Positions 26,837-34,267 are shown, counted from the first letter of the stretch. The stretch: DNA of 64,000 bases from Lachnospiraceae bacterium (GCA_014804755.1 JAAUZE010000009.1:67407-131406), one strand, 5' to 3'. Notes: generated from the sequence alone by a model not told the origin. Made by a program: numbers and translations.

Positions 26837-27146
26837 AAAAAAACTCCGCCTCTGCGGCGATAGAAAGCAATTTTACAGCTTTTCTACTGCCTGAATTAGA
26901 GACGAAGTATTCCGCGGTTCCACTCTATGTAAGGGCATCCTGTTCCTGCCCTTCTCTTGATACGCATAACGACGTAACCCGTATGAAGCTATCCCGCCTG
27001 CCCGTCATGACACGCGCTTTCACCCCATCAACTCCCGGATGCACTTCAGCTCTGCCCGTGTAAGGAATGCTTGCAGCCGATGGCATTCCCTCTCTGATAC
27101 CGTGACGCCGGCTTACTCTATCCGTTCATCGTCTTTCCGATTTTCT
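26837..27146 (-). promoter_or_regulatory. T-box leader, cysteine-specific, for cysE-cysS
   Basis: The antiterminator T-box AGAGTGGAACCGCGG lies at 26912-26926. In Stem I the specifier context GAAG-TGC-ATCCGGGAGTTG near 27041 places a TGC (Cys) codon at the expected point, by comparison with other T-boxes. A GC-rich hairpin followed by seven U ends at 26837. Uncharged tRNA-Cys should stabilise the antiterminator and allow transcription. The specifier call rests on pattern, not folding. Confidence 0.88.
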
Positions 27147-27152
27147 TCTATT

Positions 27153-27180
27153 AGAATAACAAATACGCAGGGATTGTCAA
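27153..27180 (-). promoter_or_regulatory. Promoter of the cysteine T-box operon
   Basis: TTGACA (27175-27180), a 16-bp spacer and TATTCT (27153-27158), located just past the stop of the GNAT gene. Confidence 0.65.
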
Positions 27181-27197
27181 GCCCCCAAAAGAACGCT

Positions 27198-28226
27198 TTA
27201 TACCATCTCCGGAAAATAGGTGCGTCCGTACGCGCACGCTCCTTCCAGCGAAAGAAACATGATGCGCTCCTCCCTGCTTTTTTCATAAAAGAGCGCTTCC
27301 GCTTCCCGGTCAACAATGACTTCCTGCAGATATTCCTCTCCCTCGCACGCGTAGCAGAAATATCCGCAGAGCGTGTCGTTCGTCCGCTTTTCGGCAACTG
27401 TGCGTTCTTCGTTACCCGCCTGCTTTTCCGCAACTGTGCGTTCTTCGTTAACCGTCTGGTTTTCCTCAATCTTGTTCTTACACGCTTCTTCGCATTCCTG
27501 CCGCCACAGCAGGTAAATACCGCCGTTTTCGCTTGCAAGCTCCCTGCTCAAACGCTCAAAATAGGCTTCGTCATGCACGCAGTAGGTATCATAGCGCTCC
27601 GCAAGCGTCTTCTCGGCATATGCAGCAAGCACCCCCGCGTCCGAGGAAGAATACGCCGAAATCCGCAGGCGGACGGTATCGGAGGAGGCATGCGCAGAAA
27701 TCCGCAGGCTGCCAACATCGGAGAAGGACGGCAGCTCCCGCATCATCCGCTCTTTCAGATGCGCACTCCGCGCCCAGATCGAATGCTGCCCCGCGTACCG
27801 GAAACCAAACGGCTCATAGATTGCTGCATCCGCAGGCATCAAAAACACAAACGGGCATCCCTCGCTCTTTGCCTGAAGCACTGCTTTTTGCAGCAAAAAC
27901 GCCATACATCCCCTGTGGCGGTACGGCTCTGACGTCGCCACGCCTACAATATAATATGCCCTTCGGCGCACGCCGTGAATCATCACCTCATACGGATTTG
28001 CATGCACCATGGATACGACCCGCCCTTTATCATCTTTCAATACATGGATACGCGCATCCGTGATTTTTTCCCTAAAATAATAACGGAGAAACTCTTCAGT
28101 ATCCTCCGGAAACACCTGCTCCCAAAGTGCCCGCGTTAAAATGCCTTCTTTTCCGGAAAGCGCCTCATAATACAGGTCTGACGGCGGCTCCCCGCCGCCC
28201 GTCCTTGTCAGATCGACCGTTTTCAT
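27198..28226 (-). CDS. GNAT-family N-acetyltransferase (Eis-like)
   Basis: 342 aa, start supported by GAGGA upstream. N-terminal GNAT fold with acetyl-CoA site YYIVGVATSEPYRHRGCMAFLL at ~93-115 and FLMPADAAIYEPFGF at ~131-145, as in Eis-like enhanced acetyltransferases. The C-terminal half is poorly conserved and contains a 12-residue tandem repeat (two copies of NEERTVAEK at ~255-285) that looks like recent slippage. Substrate unknown; Eis relatives modify amines or aminoglycosides. It lies between ispF and the T-box promoter. Confidence 0.8.
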   Translation of the reverse strand: MKTVDLTRTGGGEPPSDLYYEALSGKEGILTRALWEQVFPEDTEEFLRYYFREKITDARIHVLKDDKGRVVSMVHANPYEVMIHGVRRRAYYIVGVATSEPYRHRGCMAFLLQKAVLQAKSEGCPFVFLMPADAAIYEPFGFRYAGQHSIWARSAHLKERMMRELPSFSDVGSLRISAHASSDTVRLRISAYSSSDAGVLAAYAEKTLAERYDTYCVHDEAYFERLSRELASENGGIYLLWRQECEEACKNKIEENQTVNEERTVAEKQAGNEERTVAEKRTNDTLCGYFCYACEGEEYLQEVIVDREAEALFYEKSREERIMFLSLEGACAYGRTYFPEMV

Positions 28227-28256
28227 ATGTGTTCCTCAAATCAAGCCGTTCCTCTG

Positions 28257-28430
28257 CCGGCTTATGCGTCCTTACTCAATCGGTTTCCATTCCGTCAGCT
28301 TACGCGTCCTTCTTCAATCAGTTTCCATTCCGTCAGCTTACGCGTCCTTCTTCGATCGTTTTCCATTCTGTCAGCTTACGCATCCTTCTTCGATCGGTTT
28401 CCATTCCGTCAGCTTACGCGTCCTTCTTCG
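28257..28430. repeat. 38-bp tandem repeat, four copies plus a partial fifth, covering the ispF stop region
   Basis: Copies at 28257-28294, 28295-28332, 28333-28370, 28371-28408 and a partial one from 28409. Each contains TTACGCGTCCTTCTTC or a variant, which on the minus strand is the end of ispF including its TAA. There are no spacers between copies. It arose by tandem duplication of the gene end and lies between ispF and the GNAT gene. Confidence 0.9.
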
Positions 28431-28959
28431 GACAGCCCGCGCATCCGGCGCAGCCGGACGCAGTCACATCCTCTCCGGTTACATTGATCGGAGAAGTCAG
28501 CATACAGATTGCCTGCGCTGAAATGCCCTCGCCGCTTCCCGTAAATCCGAGACCTTCCTCCGTGGTTGCCTTCACATTTACCTGCTCCGGCGCGATCCCC
28601 AGTGTTTCGGCGATGCGCGCGCGCATCTCATCAATATGCGGACGCATTTTCGGCGCCTGCGCGATGATCGTCGCATCAATATTCTCGATCAGGAAAAAAT
28701 GTTCCTCCAATTCCTGTCCGACCCGCTTTAACAGCTCCAGACTGGAAATGCCCTTATACGCATCGTCGGTATCCGGAAACAGCTTCCCGATGTCGCCGAG
28801 CGCCGCCGCGCCGAGCAGGGCGTCCATAATGGCATGCAAGAGCACATCCGCATCCGAATGTCCGAGCAGTCCCTTCTCATAAGGGATCTCCACGCCTCCG
28901 AGAATGAGCTTTCGCCCCTCCACCAAACGATGCACATCATATCCCATTCCGATTCTCAT
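28414..28959 (-). CDS. ispF: 2-C-methyl-D-erythritol 2,4-cyclodiphosphate synthase
   Basis: 181 aa from ATG 28957-28959 ([11 protein letters not shown]). Metal and substrate motifs [33 protein letters not shown] and the terminal [19 protein letters not shown]. It catalyses the fifth step of the MEP isoprenoid pathway. Usual length is ~157 aa; here the C-terminus is extended by ~22 residues ending in the Cys-rich [13 protein letters not shown]. The stop lies in the first unit of the tandem repeat at 28257-28430. No other MEP gene is in the window. Confidence 0.93.
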   Translation of the reverse strand: MRIGMGYDVHRLVEGRKLILGGVEIPYEKGLLGHSDADVLLHAIMDALLGAAALGDIGKLFPDTDDAYKGISSLELLKRVGQELEEHFFLIENIDATIIAQAPKMRPHIDEMRARIAETLGIAPEQVNVKATTEEGLGFTGSGEGISAQAICMLTSPINVTGEDVTASGCAGCAGCPKKDA

Positions 28960-29038
28960 ACTTTCCTCCCGGTTTCTATCATTTACAATTCTGTGTTCAC
29001 TCTGTTCTTCTTTACCAAATGCGGGCATTCGTTTTTGG

Positions 29039-29542
29039 TCAAAGCTTCCCCAACGCTTCGCCCCACGCGGCGATCAGACACTCTAAGCTGCATGCGGCGT
29101 TTGCCGGACTGCTTGACGGCAGCTTTACCGCCGGAAGGCGCGTCTGTTCACTCATATATTTTGCAAATAATTGGTACGCTTTATTCCCGTTTAGGTAAAT
29201 GGCGCGGACAGGCGCATGCTTCGTGATCTCCCGAATGTCGTTGACTGCCACATTCCGGATGGAGCTGTCGCTGGAGCCGATAATATCGCATGCGGCGATC
29301 ACATCCCAAAGCGCAATGTGATGCGAAAGAAGAAGCACTTTTTTCTCCTCCACCGTGCCCGGAACCGCCTCTTTCGTCAACGCGGCGATCACCTTCCAAA
29401 AACGATTCTGCGGATGCCCGTAATAAAACCGCTGTTCTCTCGATTTCACCGAAGGAAACGAGCCTAAGATGACCACTTCCGAATGCGCGTCACAGATCGG
29501 TCCAAATTCATGTGTAACGTGCTGATAGTTGCTGTTCTCCAA
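29039..29542 (-). CDS. Hypoxanthine-DNA glycosylase (UDG superfamily, family 6-like)
   Basis: 167 aa, the normal size. [25 protein letters not shown] at ~27-51 is the signature of the deoxyinosine-specific branch of the uracil-DNA glycosylase fold. [11 protein letters not shown] and [13 protein letters not shown] give the remaining conserved loops. It would excise hypoxanthine formed by adenine deamination. The start is TTG at 29540-29542 with GAGGTG 6 nt upstream. Confidence 0.85.
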   Translation of the reverse strand: MENSNYQHVTHEFGPICDAHSEVVILGSFPSVKSREQRFYYGHPQNRFWKVIAALTKEAVPGTVEEKKVLLLSHHIALWDVIAACDIIGSSDSSIRNVAVNDIREITKHAPVRAIYLNGNKAYQLFAKYMSEQTRLPAVKLPSSSPANAACSLECLIAAWGEALGKL

Positions 29543-29651
29543 GATCGCACCTCACAATCTCCGCCAAAATAAATGTTATCATCCATACTTCCTGCAATAC
29601 TCCGAAAAGCTTGATGCATGCCGGATTCTCCATAAAAATGGGCACAAAAAA

Positions 29652-29722
29652 AGCAGATAACGGGAATCGAACCCGCCTCCCCAGCTTGGGAAGCTGGTGT
29701 TCTACCAATGAACTATATCTGC
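29652..29722 (-). tRNA. tRNA-Gly (anticodon CCC)
   Basis: 71 nt: acceptor GCAGATA/TATCTGC, anticodon stem CCAGC/GCTGG with loop TTCCCAA, T-arm GCGGG/CCCGT. CCA is not encoded. A run of seven T follows directly on the minus strand and may end transcription. Confidence 0.95.
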
Positions 29723-29753
29723 GCGTTTCTATGTTTTTTTATGAAACGAATAC

Positions 29754-29782
29754 ATTATAATATTTTTTTCTAAAAAAGTAAA
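29754..29782 (-). promoter_or_regulatory. Promoter for tRNA-Gly
   Basis: TTTACT (29777-29782), a 17-bp spacer and TATAAT (29754-29759) on the minus strand, ~32 nt before the tRNA. Confidence 0.7.
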
Positions 29783-29837
29783 GACTAAGAAGTGAATTAT
29801 TTATACAATTCTTTCACAATTTTTTTGCATAAAACGC

Positions 29838-29867
29838 TTGACAAGCCCCTCCCTTTGACTGTATACT
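29838..29867 (+). promoter_or_regulatory. Promoter for the tRNA-Val/tRNA-Met pair
   Basis: TTGACA (29838-29843), an 18-bp spacer and TATACT (29862-29867), about 40 nt before tRNA-Val. It is divergent from the tRNA-Gly promoter. Confidence 0.8.
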
Positions 29868-29907
29868 AGGCAATGCAGTCAAGCAATTGACCTGCAAAAC
29901 CTTATAT

Positions 29908-29980
29908 GGGATCTTAGCTCAGCTGGGAGAGCATCTGTCTTACAAACAGAGGGTCATAGGTTCGAGCCCTATAGGTCCCA
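29908..29980 (+). tRNA. tRNA-Val (anticodon TAC)
   Basis: 73 nt: acceptor GGGATCT/AGGTCCC with one wobble pair, anticodon stem TCTGT/ACAGA with loop CTTACAA, T-arm ATAGG/CCTAT. CCA is not encoded. It is followed after 8 nt by tRNA-Met in the same transcript. Confidence 0.96.
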
Positions 29981-29988
29981 TATTTTAT

Positions 29989-30062
29989 GGCGAGATAGCT
30001 CAGTTGGCTAGAGCACGCGGTTCATACCCGCGGTGTCGAGGGTTCAAATCCCCCTCTCGCTA
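29989..30062 (+). tRNA. tRNA-Met (anticodon CAT), probably elongator
   Basis: 74 nt: acceptor GGCGAGA/TCTCGCT, anticodon stem CGCGG/CCGCG with loop TTCATAC. The first pair is G-C, not the C-A mismatch of initiator tRNA, so elongator is preferred. A tRNA-Ile2 with modified CAT cannot be fully excluded. Confidence 0.93.
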
Positions 30063-30069
30063 CTCTGAC

Positions 30070-30116
30070 AAACCTCTGACATTCGATCAGAATCGAATGT
30101 CAGAGGTTTCATTTTT
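30070..30116 (+). terminator. Terminator of the tRNA-Val/tRNA-Met transcript
   Basis: An 18-bp perfect stem: AAACCTCTGACATTCGAT (30070-30087) with its complement at 30092-30109 and a 4-nt loop, followed by TCATTTTTC. Confidence 0.92.
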
Positions 30117-30147
30117 CAAATGCTTTCCACTCATTTACTTGTTTTGA

Positions 30148-30281
30148 TCAAAACAAATCGCTATGTGTTCCTGTTCTTGTTAAATATAGTATCAATTCTC
30201 CATTAGTCCAATGTCATACCCTCTTTTTACAACTTTTTTATAATCCTTTTTAAAAGAGGTATGATATTTAATCTTCAGCAT
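30148..30281 (-). pseudogene. YafQ-family mRNA interferase toxin with internal deletion
   Basis: Directly after the antitoxin, and overlapping its last codons, an ATG at 30279-30281 opens MLKIKYHTSFKKDYKK with VVKRGYDIGLMEN and then a TGA at 30192-30194. This is the conserved start of YafQ/RelE toxins. In another frame just beyond, LYLTRTGTHSDLF ends in TGA at 30148-30150, the conserved end including the catalytic His and C-terminal Phe. The ~45 middle residues are missing, so the toxin (normally ~90 aa) is dead. Confidence 0.85.
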
Positions 30282-30540
30282 TTAAGTCCTCCATCAACTC
30301 TTCCACTGAAGAAAAAGAACGACTTAAATTTCTTCCATGTCTTACATCATCAATGGCTCTGATTGTATTCGCGTTTGGAATATCCATAGAAATCTCAAAT
30401 GGTATCCTTTGCTCTCTTACAGCTTGCTTCGCAGATATCGTAAAAAAAGTAGTCATATCCATACCAAGATTAGAAACCAGTTCTTGCAATTGAGCCTTCA
30501 AATCCTCGTCGATTCTCATTGTTATATTGGTGGTTGCCAT
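30268..30540 (-). CDS. RelB/DinJ-family antitoxin, now without a working toxin
   Basis: 90 aa. N-terminal ribbon-helix-helix DNA-binding segment (NITMRIDEDLKAQLQEL), then SNLGMDMTTFFTISAKQAVREQRIPFEIS, the core of the DinJ family, and an acidic C-terminus that normally wraps the toxin. It binds its own operator and represses the operon. The partner gene downstream is the deleted YafQ-like pseudogene. The reading frame is intact, so the antitoxin may persist as a regulator or guard against related toxins. Confidence 0.9.
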   Translation of the reverse strand: MATTNITMRIDEDLKAQLQELVSNLGMDMTTFFTISAKQAVREQRIPFEISMDIPNANTIRAIDDVRHGRNLSRSFSSVEELMEDLNAED

Positions 30541-30564
30541 AATATCAACTCCTTCCCTTACTAT

Positions 30565-30609
30565 ATTATATTATCCCAAAAGCAGAACGTCAATACATTG
30601 CACGTGCAA
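30565..30609 (-). promoter_or_regulatory. Antitoxin promoter with palindromic site
   Basis: TTGACG (30588-30593), a 17-bp spacer and TATAAT (30565-30570) on the minus strand. Just upstream is the perfect palindrome TTGCACGTGCAA (30598-30609), with a related half-site GCACGT next to it. These are possible operator sites. Confidence 0.7.
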
Positions 30610-30630
30610 CGCACGTCAAACATAATCCCC

Positions 30631-30661
30631 CCCCGAAACCTTACGTGTAAAGTTTCAGGGG
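30631..30661. terminator. Terminator-like hairpin upstream of the antitoxin promoter
   Basis: CCCCGAAACCTTA (30631-30643) pairs with TAAAGTTTCAGGGG (30648-30661) apart from two mismatches; a GC-rich base and GCCTCTTGTTTTG follow on the plus strand. It could isolate the antitoxin promoter from neighbouring transcription. The rest of 30541-31017 holds a coding-like fragment and the DUF1540 terminator. Confidence 0.5.
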
Positions 30662-30735
30662 CCTCTTGTTTTGTTATCCCTATCGCGCTTTCTTCTTCCT
30701 ATTATAAACTATTATGATTCTATCTCAGATACTAC

Positions 30736-30897
30736 TTATTTGATTTCTCCCATATACCGCTCCTCGATGTCTATAACGAGCGCCGCTAACTCCGCATCAT
30801 TCTGAAAATAATAAATCTCCACAGTTTCAAATGCAGGCAGATACTCTGCCGCCCGGTGCACTGTATGCGGAACAGGCCCGCGCCTGCAAGCCCTTGT
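30736..30897 (-). pseudogene. Possible C-terminal remnant of a lost gene
   Basis: A 53-codon open frame ending in TAA at 30736-30738 and lacking a start codon. It reads RAAEYLPAFETVEIYYFQ then NDAELAALVIDIEERYMGEIK, with protein-like composition and third-position bias. It lies directly after the terminator of the DUF1540 gene. I do not recognise the family. It could also be chance. Confidence 0.3.
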
Positions 30898-30903
30898 TCA
30901 CGG

Positions 30904-30935
30904 AAAAAAAGAGTTCCGCTGTCGCGAAACTCTTT
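30904..30935 (-). terminator. Terminator after the DUF1540 gene
   Basis: AAAGAGTTCCGC (30908-30919) pairs with GCGAAACTCTTT (30924-30935) around TGTC with one mismatch. On the minus strand a run of seven T follows. Confidence 0.85.
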
Positions 30936-31017
30936 ATACTGCAGAACATCAAAACGGCTCGTCATGCATCCCATAAATCGAGTTTGCAAATGCCGCTGTC
31001 AGACTGTCCACAAAACT

Positions 31018-31335
31018 TCATTTTTCCATCTGGAACGTATCGCACTCCGTCTCCTTACAATGACATGCATTGCCGCCGCCGATATCCACAGTCTGCGCAT
31101 GGCACTTATAGTTGCTGTTATAAACGCATTTGCACGCCTCGCAGTCAATGGAGATTGTCTTGCTCGGATGATTCAGCGCACTCTTATAGCTGTCCCTTTT
31201 TCTGTCGCAGAAGCTCTCACAACAGGTATCGCGGCACTTTTCCGCCTGACTTCCGCCCACCATAATATCTCCCTTGCTGCAATAGCAATCGGAATTATAG
31301 CTGCAATTTACCGCCGCACATCTTAACTCAGCCAT
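31018..31335 (-). CDS. DUF1540 protein, two Cys-rich domains
   Basis: 105 aa from ATG 31333-31335 with AGGAGG upstream. Two copies of the DUF1540 pattern: CAAVNCSYNSDCYCSKGDIMVG (~5-26) and CEACKCVYNSNYKCHAQTVDIGG (~64-86), each followed by Cys-rich segments. The paired Cys probably bind metal. DUF1540 proteins are small, mostly Firmicutes proteins of unknown function, some linked to sporulation. It is monocistronic with a clear terminator. Confidence 0.88.
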   Translation of the reverse strand: MAELRCAAVNCSYNSDCYCSKGDIMVGGSQAEKCRDTCCESFCDRKRDSYKSALNHPSKTISIDCEACKCVYNSNYKCHAQTVDIGGGNACHCKETECDTFQMEK

Positions 31336-31399
31336 CCTTGTCCTCCTTTTTTTGTCCATCCAACATCTTTTCACTACCAACAATTAAAACTATGAATTT

Positions 31400-31432
31400 G
31401 AGGCAAAGAGCCTATGACCTGCTCTCTGCCTC
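31400..31432 (-). terminator. Hairpin after thrS
   Basis: GAGGCAAAGAGC (31400-31411) and GCTCTCTGCCTC (31421-31432) form a 12-bp stem with one mismatch and a 9-nt loop, ~28 bp past the thrS stop. There is no strong U-run. Confidence 0.5.
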
Positions 31433-31459
31433 TTATTAGTTTGGACAAGGATTATCTTT

Positions 31460-33433
31460 CTATTCCGCAGCTTTCGCAGTATTTTCTGTCACTTCCTCGC
31501 GTATCTGCTTTGTGCGGATCTCCTCACAGATCTGCGCAATGAAATCCGTAAGCGGCTTCTGTCCCTCGTCGCCCGCAAAGCGGCTGCGGACGGAAACAAG
31601 TCCGTCAGCTTCCTCCTGCTCGCCGACGATCAGCATATACGGAAGTCTGGCAAGACGCGCCTCGCGGATCTTAAAACCGATCTTCTCCGGTCTTGCGTCC
31701 ACCGTCACATCCACGCCGTTTGCCTCCAGTTCTTTTTTTACCTTCTGCGCATATTCCTCATATTTTTCCGAGATCGGCAGAACTCTGACCTGTTCGGCGC
31801 AGAGCCATGTCGGGAATTTGCCCGCATATTTTTCGATCAGCCATGCAAGCGTTCTCTCATAGCAGCCGAGTGACGTTCTGTGAATGATATAAGGACGGAT
31901 ACGGTCGCCGTTCTGGTCGATATAGTACATGTCAAAATTTTCGGCGATTGCACAGTCTAACTGCACGGTACACATCGTGTCCTCTTTTCCGTATACATTC
32001 TTTGCCTGCGTATCGATCTTCGGACCGTAAAACGCCGCCTCTCCCTCCGCTTCCTCAAACGGCAGGTTTTCCTCGATCAGCACCTGACGCAGCGCATTCT
32101 GTGTCGTCTCCCAATACGCCTCGTCGCCGAGATATTTTTCACGGTTATTCGGATCCCACTTCGAGAGACGGAAAGTCACCTCGTCCTGAAGTCCGAGTGT
32201 CTTTAAAATATAAAGCGTCAGATGCAGGCAGTTCCTGATCTCCTCCTCCGCCTGATCGGGACGGATGACGTTGTGCGCCTCCGTGATCGTAAACTGGCGC
32301 ACGCGCGTTAAGCCATGCATCTCGCCGGAGTCCTCGTTTCTGAAAAGCGTCGATGTCTCGGACATCCGGTATGGAAGATCGCGATAGGACTTCTGCGAAT
32401 TTTTATACACATAATACTGGAACGGGCAGGTCATCGGACGAAGCGCAAATACTTCTTTGTCCTTTTCCTCGTCGCCAAGCACGAACATGCCTTCCTTATA
32501 ATGATCCCAATGACCGGAAATCTTATACAGATCGCTCTTTGCCATGAGCGGCGTTCTCGTGCGGACATAGCCCCACTCCTTATCCTCGAGATCCTCGATC
32601 CAGCGCTGTAACTTCATGATCATCTTCGTGCCCTTCGGCATGAAAAGAGGAAGTCCCTGTCCGACTACATCCACGGTCGTAAACAGCTCCATCTCCCGTC
32701 CGAGTTTGTTGTGGTCGCGGCGCTTCGCATCCTCCAGTTTTTCCAGATGTGCCGCAAGCTCCTCCTTCTTGTTAAACGCAGTTCCGTAAATACGCTGCAG
32801 GCGTGCTTTCTCCGCGTCGCCCCGCCAATATGCCATAGAAGAAGAAATCAGCTTAAACGCCTTAATGCCCTTTGTGCTCATTAAGTGCGGTCCCGCACAG
32901 AGATCGACAAAACCGCCCTGGTCATAGAAGGAAATCTCCGCATCTTCGGGCAGATCCTTGATGAGCTCCACTTTGAACGGCTCGCCCTTCTCCTCCATAA
33001 ATTTGACCGCCTCATCCCTCGGCAGGGTAAAACGTGTGAGCGCATGCCCTTCCTTAATGATCTTTTTCATCTCGTCTTCCAGTTTATCCAAGTCCTCTCT
33101 GGAAAACGGCTCCGCATCAAAATCATAATAAAATCCGTCCTCAATGGCGGGTCCGATCGTCACCTTTGCTTCCGGGAACAGGCGTTTGACCGCCTCGGCA
33201 AGCACATGGGACGCCGTATGGCGAATGACCTTTAAGCCTTCCGCGTCGTTAGCCGTCACAATATTGAGCGATGCGTCGCCATCGATCACGGTACGCAGAT
33301 CGACCACGTTCCCGTTTACCTCTCCCGCACATGCCACACGCGCAAGTCCCTCGCTAATATCCGATGCGATCTCATACACACTCATCGGCTGTGCATATTC
33401 TTTTACACTTCCGTCTTTTAATGTGATTTTCAT
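31460..33433 (-). CDS. thrS: Threonyl-tRNA synthetase
   Basis: 657 aa. N-terminal TGS domain (~1-60), editing domain with HTASHVLAEAV at ~72-82 and CAGPHL at ~178-183 that removes mischarged serine, the class II core with LFRNEDSGEMHGLTRVRQF and motif 3 GCYERTLAWLIEKY, then the anticodon-binding domain. The last ~15 residues are a Lys/Thr/Ala-rich tail. It lies 11 bp after the 85-aa membrane protein gene, and both follow the Thr T-box. Confidence 0.96.
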   Translation of the reverse strand: MKITLKDGSVKEYAQPMSVYEIASDISEGLARVACAGEVNGNVVDLRTVIDGDASLNIVTANDAEGLKVIRHTASHVLAEAVKRLFPEAKVTIGPAIEDGFYYDFDAEPFSREDLDKLEDEMKKIIKEGHALTRFTLPRDEAVKFMEEKGEPFKVELIKDLPEDAEISFYDQGGFVDLCAGPHLMSTKGIKAFKLISSSMAYWRGDAEKARLQRIYGTAFNKKEELAAHLEKLEDAKRRDHNKLGREMELFTTVDVVGQGLPLFMPKGTKMIMKLQRWIEDLEDKEWGYVRTRTPLMAKSDLYKISGHWDHYKEGMFVLGDEEKDKEVFALRPMTCPFQYYVYKNSQKSYRDLPYRMSETSTLFRNEDSGEMHGLTRVRQFTITEAHNVIRPDQAEEEIRNCLHLTLYILKTLGLQDEVTFRLSKWDPNNREKYLGDEAYWETTQNALRQVLIEENLPFEEAEGEAAFYGPKIDTQAKNVYGKEDTMCTVQLDCAIAENFDMYYIDQNGDRIRPYIIHRTSLGCYERTLAWLIEKYAGKFPTWLCAEQVRVLPISEKYEEYAQKVKKELEANGVDVTVDARPEKIGFKIREARLARLPYMLIVGEQEEADGLVSVRSRFAGDEGQKPLTDFIAQICEEIRTKQIREEVTENTAKAAE

Positions 33434-33444
33434 AAAATCCCCCC

Positions 33445-33702
33445 CTATTTACAATTATTCTCATCCTTTGGCTCGCACACATCCTCGCCGCTGTCCGGAT
33501 TGTAATTGCCGTTATCGTTTCCGTTGCCATTTCCGTTATTGCTCATAATGCTAAAGGACCATCCGGTCGCCATCTTCGCAATCAGCATGCCGACTACCAT
33601 TCCCGCCAATGCACAGACCGCCGCCCCGAGCGCCAATTCACGCTTCGTCACGGTGGTCTCCTCAGTCAGCTCCTCCATCCAAACCTTCATTTTTTCTTTC
33701 AT
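33445..33702 (-). CDS. Small membrane protein encoded between the Thr T-box and thrS
   Basis: 85 aa with AGGAGG before the ATG. Residues ~1-20 are charged and amphipathic (MKEKMKVWMEELTEETTVTK). Residues ~24-45 form one membrane helix, and the C-terminus is a Gly/Asn repeat (NGNGNDNGN) ending with two Cys. The layout recalls YtxH-like general-stress proteins, but identity is not established. Its position forces it to share threonine-starvation control with thrS. Confidence 0.75.
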   Translation of the reverse strand: MKEKMKVWMEELTEETTVTKRELALGAAVCALAGMVVGMLIAKMATGWSFSIMSNNGNGNGNDNGNYNPDSGEDVCEPKDENNCK

Positions 33703-33726
33703 ATTAATTCCTCCTTTATATTTTGC

Positions 33727-33882
33727 TTCTCTGCTTGTCGCGATAAGCAGACGTGAAATGAAAAAACGCTTCGCGTTTTTTCATTTCACGCTCGCGTTGC
33801 TCGCCGCAAAGTGATTTTTCTTCGTCTGCTCGTGCGAGCACGGCAGCCGTCCAAAAATCACTTTTCTTCTCTGCTTATCGCG
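33727..33882. repeat. Block of palindromes flanked by 16-bp direct repeats in the thrS leader
   Basis: TTCTCTGCTTGTCGCG (33727-33742) recurs at 33867-33882 with one change. Between them is an 18-bp perfect stem (arms 33752-33769 and 33773-33790, core AAAAAACGC/GCGTTTTTT, 3-nt loop). A second stem follows, AAGTGATTTTT/AAAAATCACTT, enclosing GTGCGAGCAC. The block sits between the T-box terminator and the 85-aa gene, so it is transcribed in the leader. Confidence 0.75.
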
Positions 33883-33883
33883 C

Positions 33884-34199
33884 AAAAAATCCCCTGCATC
33901 GCATCAATATGCAATGCAAGGGACGTATGAACGCGGTTCCACCCTGCTTGCAGAAGAACTCTCATCGACTGCTGCTCTGTTCTGCCTTCCGACTGCGGAA
34001 ACAGCACGCTACAGAACCTTATGAAAAACCTTCTGCCACTCATTTTCCCATAACGCAGGATATGCGGACTTTGTTAAAGCCACTCCGGGGGCGGTTCCCG
34101 CACACTCTCTGTCAGGCGCTTTCAGCACGCTTGCGCGGCGCCATTCTCTTTCGACGTTTCCTTGTGCTTCGTTCCCCGTCAACGTATTTTCTTATGGAT
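33884..34199 (-). promoter_or_regulatory. T-box leader, threonine-specific, for the thrS operon
   Basis: T-box sequence AGGGTGGAACCGCG at 33932-33945. The intrinsic terminator lies at 33884-33922, with a CCCTTGCATTGCAT-type stem, a 4-nt loop and six U. In Stem I the context GGGA-ACC-GCCCCCGGAGTGGC near 34095 places an ACC (Thr) specifier where it is expected. It reads uncharged tRNA-Thr and relieves termination. Confidence 0.9.
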
Positions 34200-34205
34200 A
34201 GTTGT

Positions 34206-34234
34206 ATTCTATGCCAATTTTTCCGAATTGTAAA
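34206..34234 (-). promoter_or_regulatory. Promoter of the thrS T-box operon
   Basis: TTTACA (34229-34234), a 17-bp spacer and TAGAAT (34206-34211) on the minus strand. Confidence 0.7.
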
Positions 34235-34267
34235 GTCCTTTTTTTGGTAGCTTTTCAGGTAGCTTTT

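Noticed and set aside
27039-27932. 297-codon frame on the plus strand
   Set aside because: It is antisense to the GNAT gene and the Cys T-box; Arg/Pro/His-rich translation of structured DNA.
28257-28430. Possible CRISPR array (regular 38-bp units)
   Set aside because: The units adjoin with no spacers, differ by point changes and contain the end of ispF. No cas gene is near. It is a tandem duplication.
28127-28882. 251-codon frame on the plus strand with repeated Ser/Pro/Tyr segments
   Set aside because: It is the translation of the 38-bp tandem repeat and the antisense strand of ispF, not a repeat protein.
29508-29708. 66-codon frame containing VEHQLPKLGRRVRFPL
   Set aside because: This is the usual false translation of a tRNA gene, here tRNA-Gly.
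30786-30989. 67-codon frame on the minus strand upstream of the antitoxin
   Set aside because: It runs through the DUF1540 terminator hairpin, and another frame there (30736-30897) looks more protein-like.
33909-34250. 113-codon frame over the thrS leader
   Set aside because: It is the antisense of the Thr T-box; conserved T-box elements explain the sequence.
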